A stretch of DNA of 64,000 nucleotides, taken from positions 31,181 to 95,180 of the forward strand of contig DIVD01000024.1 in NCBI GenBank assembly GCA_002423245.1, given 5' to 3'. This document shows, one piece after another, positions 61,415 to 64,000 of the stretch. Position numbers and translations under genes: made by a program. The stretch's first letter is position 1. Each line of letters begins with the position of its first letter. Origin of the DNA: Rhodobacteraceae bacterium UBA6141. Its GTDB lineage: Bacteria; Pseudomonadota; Alphaproteobacteria; Rhodobacterales; Rhodobacteraceae. The notes under the pieces are model-generated. The model was not told where the DNA came from. It did not search any database and was given only the letters and a program-made list of their open reading frames with translations.

Positions 61415-62182
61415 ATGCATCTCGACGTTCTGGATCTGCGCAACTTCTATTACCGCACGCCGCTGGGGCGGGTGGCGCAGAAGGCGATCCGCGACCAGAT
61501 GATCGCGCTGTGGCCCGAGGCGCAGGGGCAGACCGTGGCCGGCTTCGGCTTTGCGGTGCCGCTGCTGCGCCCCTATCTGGCCTCGGCGCGGCGGGTGATC
61601 GGGCTGATGCCGGCGCCGCAGGGGGTGATGCCCTGGCCCGCGGGCATGGCGAACGTGTCGGTGCTGTGCGAGGAGGTGCAGTGGCCGCTCGATACCGGCA
61701 GCGTGGACAAGCTGGTGCTGATGCACGGGCTGGAGACGTCCGAGAATCCGACCGCGGTGCTGGAGGAGTGCCGCCGCGTGCTGGGGCCGGGGGGGCGGGC
61801 GATCTTCATCGTGCCCAGCCGGGCGGGATTGTGGGCGCGGCGCGACGTGACGCCCTTCGGCTTCGGGCGGCCCTACACGCTGGGGCAGCTCGACGCGCAA
61901 TTGCGGCGGGCGGGGTTCGCGCCGGAGCGGCATCTGGCGGCGCTGTATATCCCCCCGACCAGCCGGCGGTTCTGGCTGCGCTCCGCCCCGATGTGGGAGC
62001 GGATGGGCACGCGGATCAGCTCGATCTATGCCGGGGGGGTGCTGATGGTCGAGGCGTCGAGGCAGGTCTATGCGCCGACCAGTCCGGGGCTTGCGGCGGC
62101 GGTGCGGCGGCCGCTTAAGGTGCTGGAGGGCGCGGTGCAGCCGGCGGGCGGCTCTGCCGCGGGCGCGTTGCCGGGCGGCTGA
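61415..62182 (+). CDS. SAM-dependent methyltransferase, class I (type 11 domain)
   Basis: 255 residues. LRNFYYRTPLGRVAQKAIRDQ at the N-terminus, a degenerate motif I (VAGFGFAVPLLRPYL), LPLD-like WPLDTGSVDKLVLMHGLE, and EECRRVLGPGGRAIFIVPS, which is typical of the type 11 family. Cytoplasmic; substrate unknown. ATG at 61415 after GGAG. Transcribed divergently from gloB. Confidence 0.82.
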   Translation: MHLDVLDLRNFYYRTPLGRVAQKAIRDQMIALWPEAQGQTVAGFGFAVPLLRPYLASARRVIGLMPAPQGVMPWPAGMANVSVLCEEVQWPLDTGSVDKLVLMHGLETSENPTAVLEECRRVLGPGGRAIFIVPSRAGLWARRDVTPFGFGRPYTLGQLDAQLRRAGFAPERHLAALYIPPTSRRFWLRSAPMWERMGTRISSIYAGGVLMVEASRQVYAPTSPGLAAAVRRPLKVLEGAVQPAGGSAAGALPGG

Positions 62183-62578
62183 GCCTCCCGGAGTTCGGGC
62201 CGGATTTCGGCCGGATTTCGGGGCGGGTTCCGGGCGGCTTGGGGCGCTCGGCGGCTTTCCCGCGCTGCGGCCGCAAGGTGAATCGCCGCGCCGCGGCCGG
62301 GGCGGGCGCTGGCGGGCTGCGGGGGAATTGTTACCCCGGGCGGGATGTTAGCGCCCAAAGCCAGGCCAAATATTTGCCCCTTTTTGCCTGCCCGCCGCCA
62401 AGCCCCCGGGAATTCGGCATTTTCCGGCCATGGCCCGGCACTCTTGGCGGTTGCGACACCCGCATTGCTCTGCTAAACCCGCGCCGAATTTGGCTCTGTG
62501 CGGACAGCCGCGCATTGCCACGGCTCGCCCTCTGCCTGCCCGGAGCAGGTCCGGGGCAAAGACATCGGAAGGGTGGAC
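62183..62578 (+). promoter_or_regulatory. Upstream region of the atp operon
   Basis: 396 bp without a gene. A GCCGGATTTCG pair with 11-bp period lies at 62199-62220. Near the 3' end, TTGCGA at 62451-62456 and CTAAAC at 62473-62478 (spacer 16) are a plausible promoter about 100 bases before atpH. I see nothing else that can be named. Confidence 0.4.
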
Positions 62579-63138
62579 GTGTCCGAACCAGCTTCGATCT
62601 CCGCTAGCATCGCCGGGCGCTATGCCTCGGCCGTTTTCGACCTCGCCAGGGAGGGCGGCAGCCTCGCCACGCTGGAAGCCGATGTCTCGGCGCTGGACGC
62701 GGCGCTGAAGGAGAGCCCCGAGTTCCGCGACCTGATCGCCTCGCCGATCTACAGCCGCGACGAACAGGCGCGCAGCATCGCCGCGATCGCCGCGAAGATG
62801 GGCCTGTCGGGGCTGCTGGCCAACACGCTGGCGCTGATGGCCTCCAAGCGGCGGCTGTTCGTGCTGCCGCAGCTGGTGCAGGTGCTCAGGGACCGCATCG
62901 CCGCCGAGAAGGGCGAGGTCACCGCGGAGGTGACCGCCGCCTCGCCGCTGTCGGCCGAGCAGTCGGACCGCCTTGCGGCCGCGCTTTCCAGGACGGTCGG
63001 CAAGACCGTGATCCTGAACACGGCCGTCGATGAAAGCCTCATCGGCGGTCTGATCGTCAAGGTTGGCTCGAAGATGATCGACACGTCGGTCGCCTCGAAG
63101 CTCGCCTCTCTCCAGCATGCCATGAAAGAGGTCGGATA

Positions 63139-63139
<1 letters not shown>
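62579..63139 (+). CDS. atpH: F-type ATP synthase delta subunit
   Basis: 186 residues from the GTG at 62579, preceded by GGAAGGG. ISASIAGRYASAVFDLA at the N-terminus, and LIGGLIVKVGSKMIDTSV near the C-terminus, are diagnostic of OSCP/delta. Links F1 to the peripheral stalk. Its stop codon overlaps the atpA start by one base (TAATG). Confidence 0.96.

Positions 63140-64000
<861 letters not shown>

Noticed and set aside
57989..62182. An open frame of almost 1400 codons on the plus strand across clpA and gloB
   Set aside because: It runs antisense to two clear genes. High GC content at third positions removes stops on the opposite strand. Only its last 255 codons, from 61415, look like a real protein (a methyltransferase).

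Overview
The window is GC-rich, densely coded chromosomal DNA from an alphaproteobacterium, most likely a member of the Rhodobacteraceae (Rhodobacter/Cereibacter/Paracoccus-like). The evidence is combined: a divergent ethylmalonyl-CoA mutase / crotonyl-CoA carboxylase-reductase pair, a fabI-fabB-fabA operon divergent from an Irr-type Fur regulator, a leader before metK that fits the SAM/SAH riboswitch known from Rhodobacterales, and the order rpsA-ihfB-lapA-trpF-trpB. No rRNA, tRNA, insertion sequence, prophage or CRISPR array was seen. Nearly everything is core housekeeping sequence; accessory content is limited to single genes slotted between conserved blocks.

Layout. 1-6.6 kb: start of valS (cut by the window edge), a small repeat-bearing membrane protein, an Lrp/AsnC regulator divergent from an ornithine-decarboxylase-like enzyme, a DUF2235 hydrolase, and metF divergent from metR with a MetR-like box between them. 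6.8-14.8 kb: a fosmidomycin-resistance-type transporter, an inositol-phosphatase family enzyme, an FkbM methyltransferase, a GFA protein overlapping a rhomboid protease, two alpha/beta hydrolases and a threonine-dehydratase-like lyase. 14.8-20.5 kb: fabI-fabB-fabA, irr, an unknown protein and miaB. 20.6-28.4 kb: an OmpA-type protein and a lipoprotein sharing a small domain, then phoH-ybeY-ybeX-lnt, the SAM/SAH riboswitch and metK, a DMT permease and trmB. 28.5-34.8 kb: ychF, trpA, a ZIP transporter, lldD, rplY-pth and a DUF2237 gene. 34.9-43.4 kb (minus strand): aroA, a TupA-like ATP-grasp gene, cmk, a secreted protein, then rpsA-ihfB-lapA-trpF-trpB. 43.6-47.3 kb: ethylmalonyl-CoA pathway genes ecm and ccr. 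47.3-54.9 kb: a RecD-like helicase, a lone AsnC ligand-binding domain, rpsD, hisC-tyrC-extensin family, DUF2125 and chaC. 55.0-57.9 kb: a two-gene MotA/ExbB-like and MotB-like stator whose MotB partner has a very long coiled coil. 58.0-64 kb: clpA, gloB divergent from a methyltransferase, and the start of the atp operon (atpH, atpA).

Functional links: acetyl-CoA assimilation (ecm, ccr), methionine/SAM metabolism (metF, metR, metK with riboswitch), membrane lipid and lipoprotein synthesis (fabABI, lnt), translation and ribosome maturation (valS, rpsA, rpsD, rplY, pth, ybeY, ychF, trmB, miaB), and aromatic amino acids (aroA, trpA, trpB, trpF, tyrC, hisC).

Three themes run through the window: (i) many short tandem repeats, mostly with units divisible by three and mostly at the N- or C-terminal edges of otherwise conserved genes; (ii) a dispersed intergenic repeat with a 20-base core, three copies here; (iii) CTAG confined almost entirely to stop codons and to positions 10-75 bases before start codons, as expected if it forms the core of promoter -10 boxes. 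The best candidate for under-described biology is the coiled-coil stator pair.
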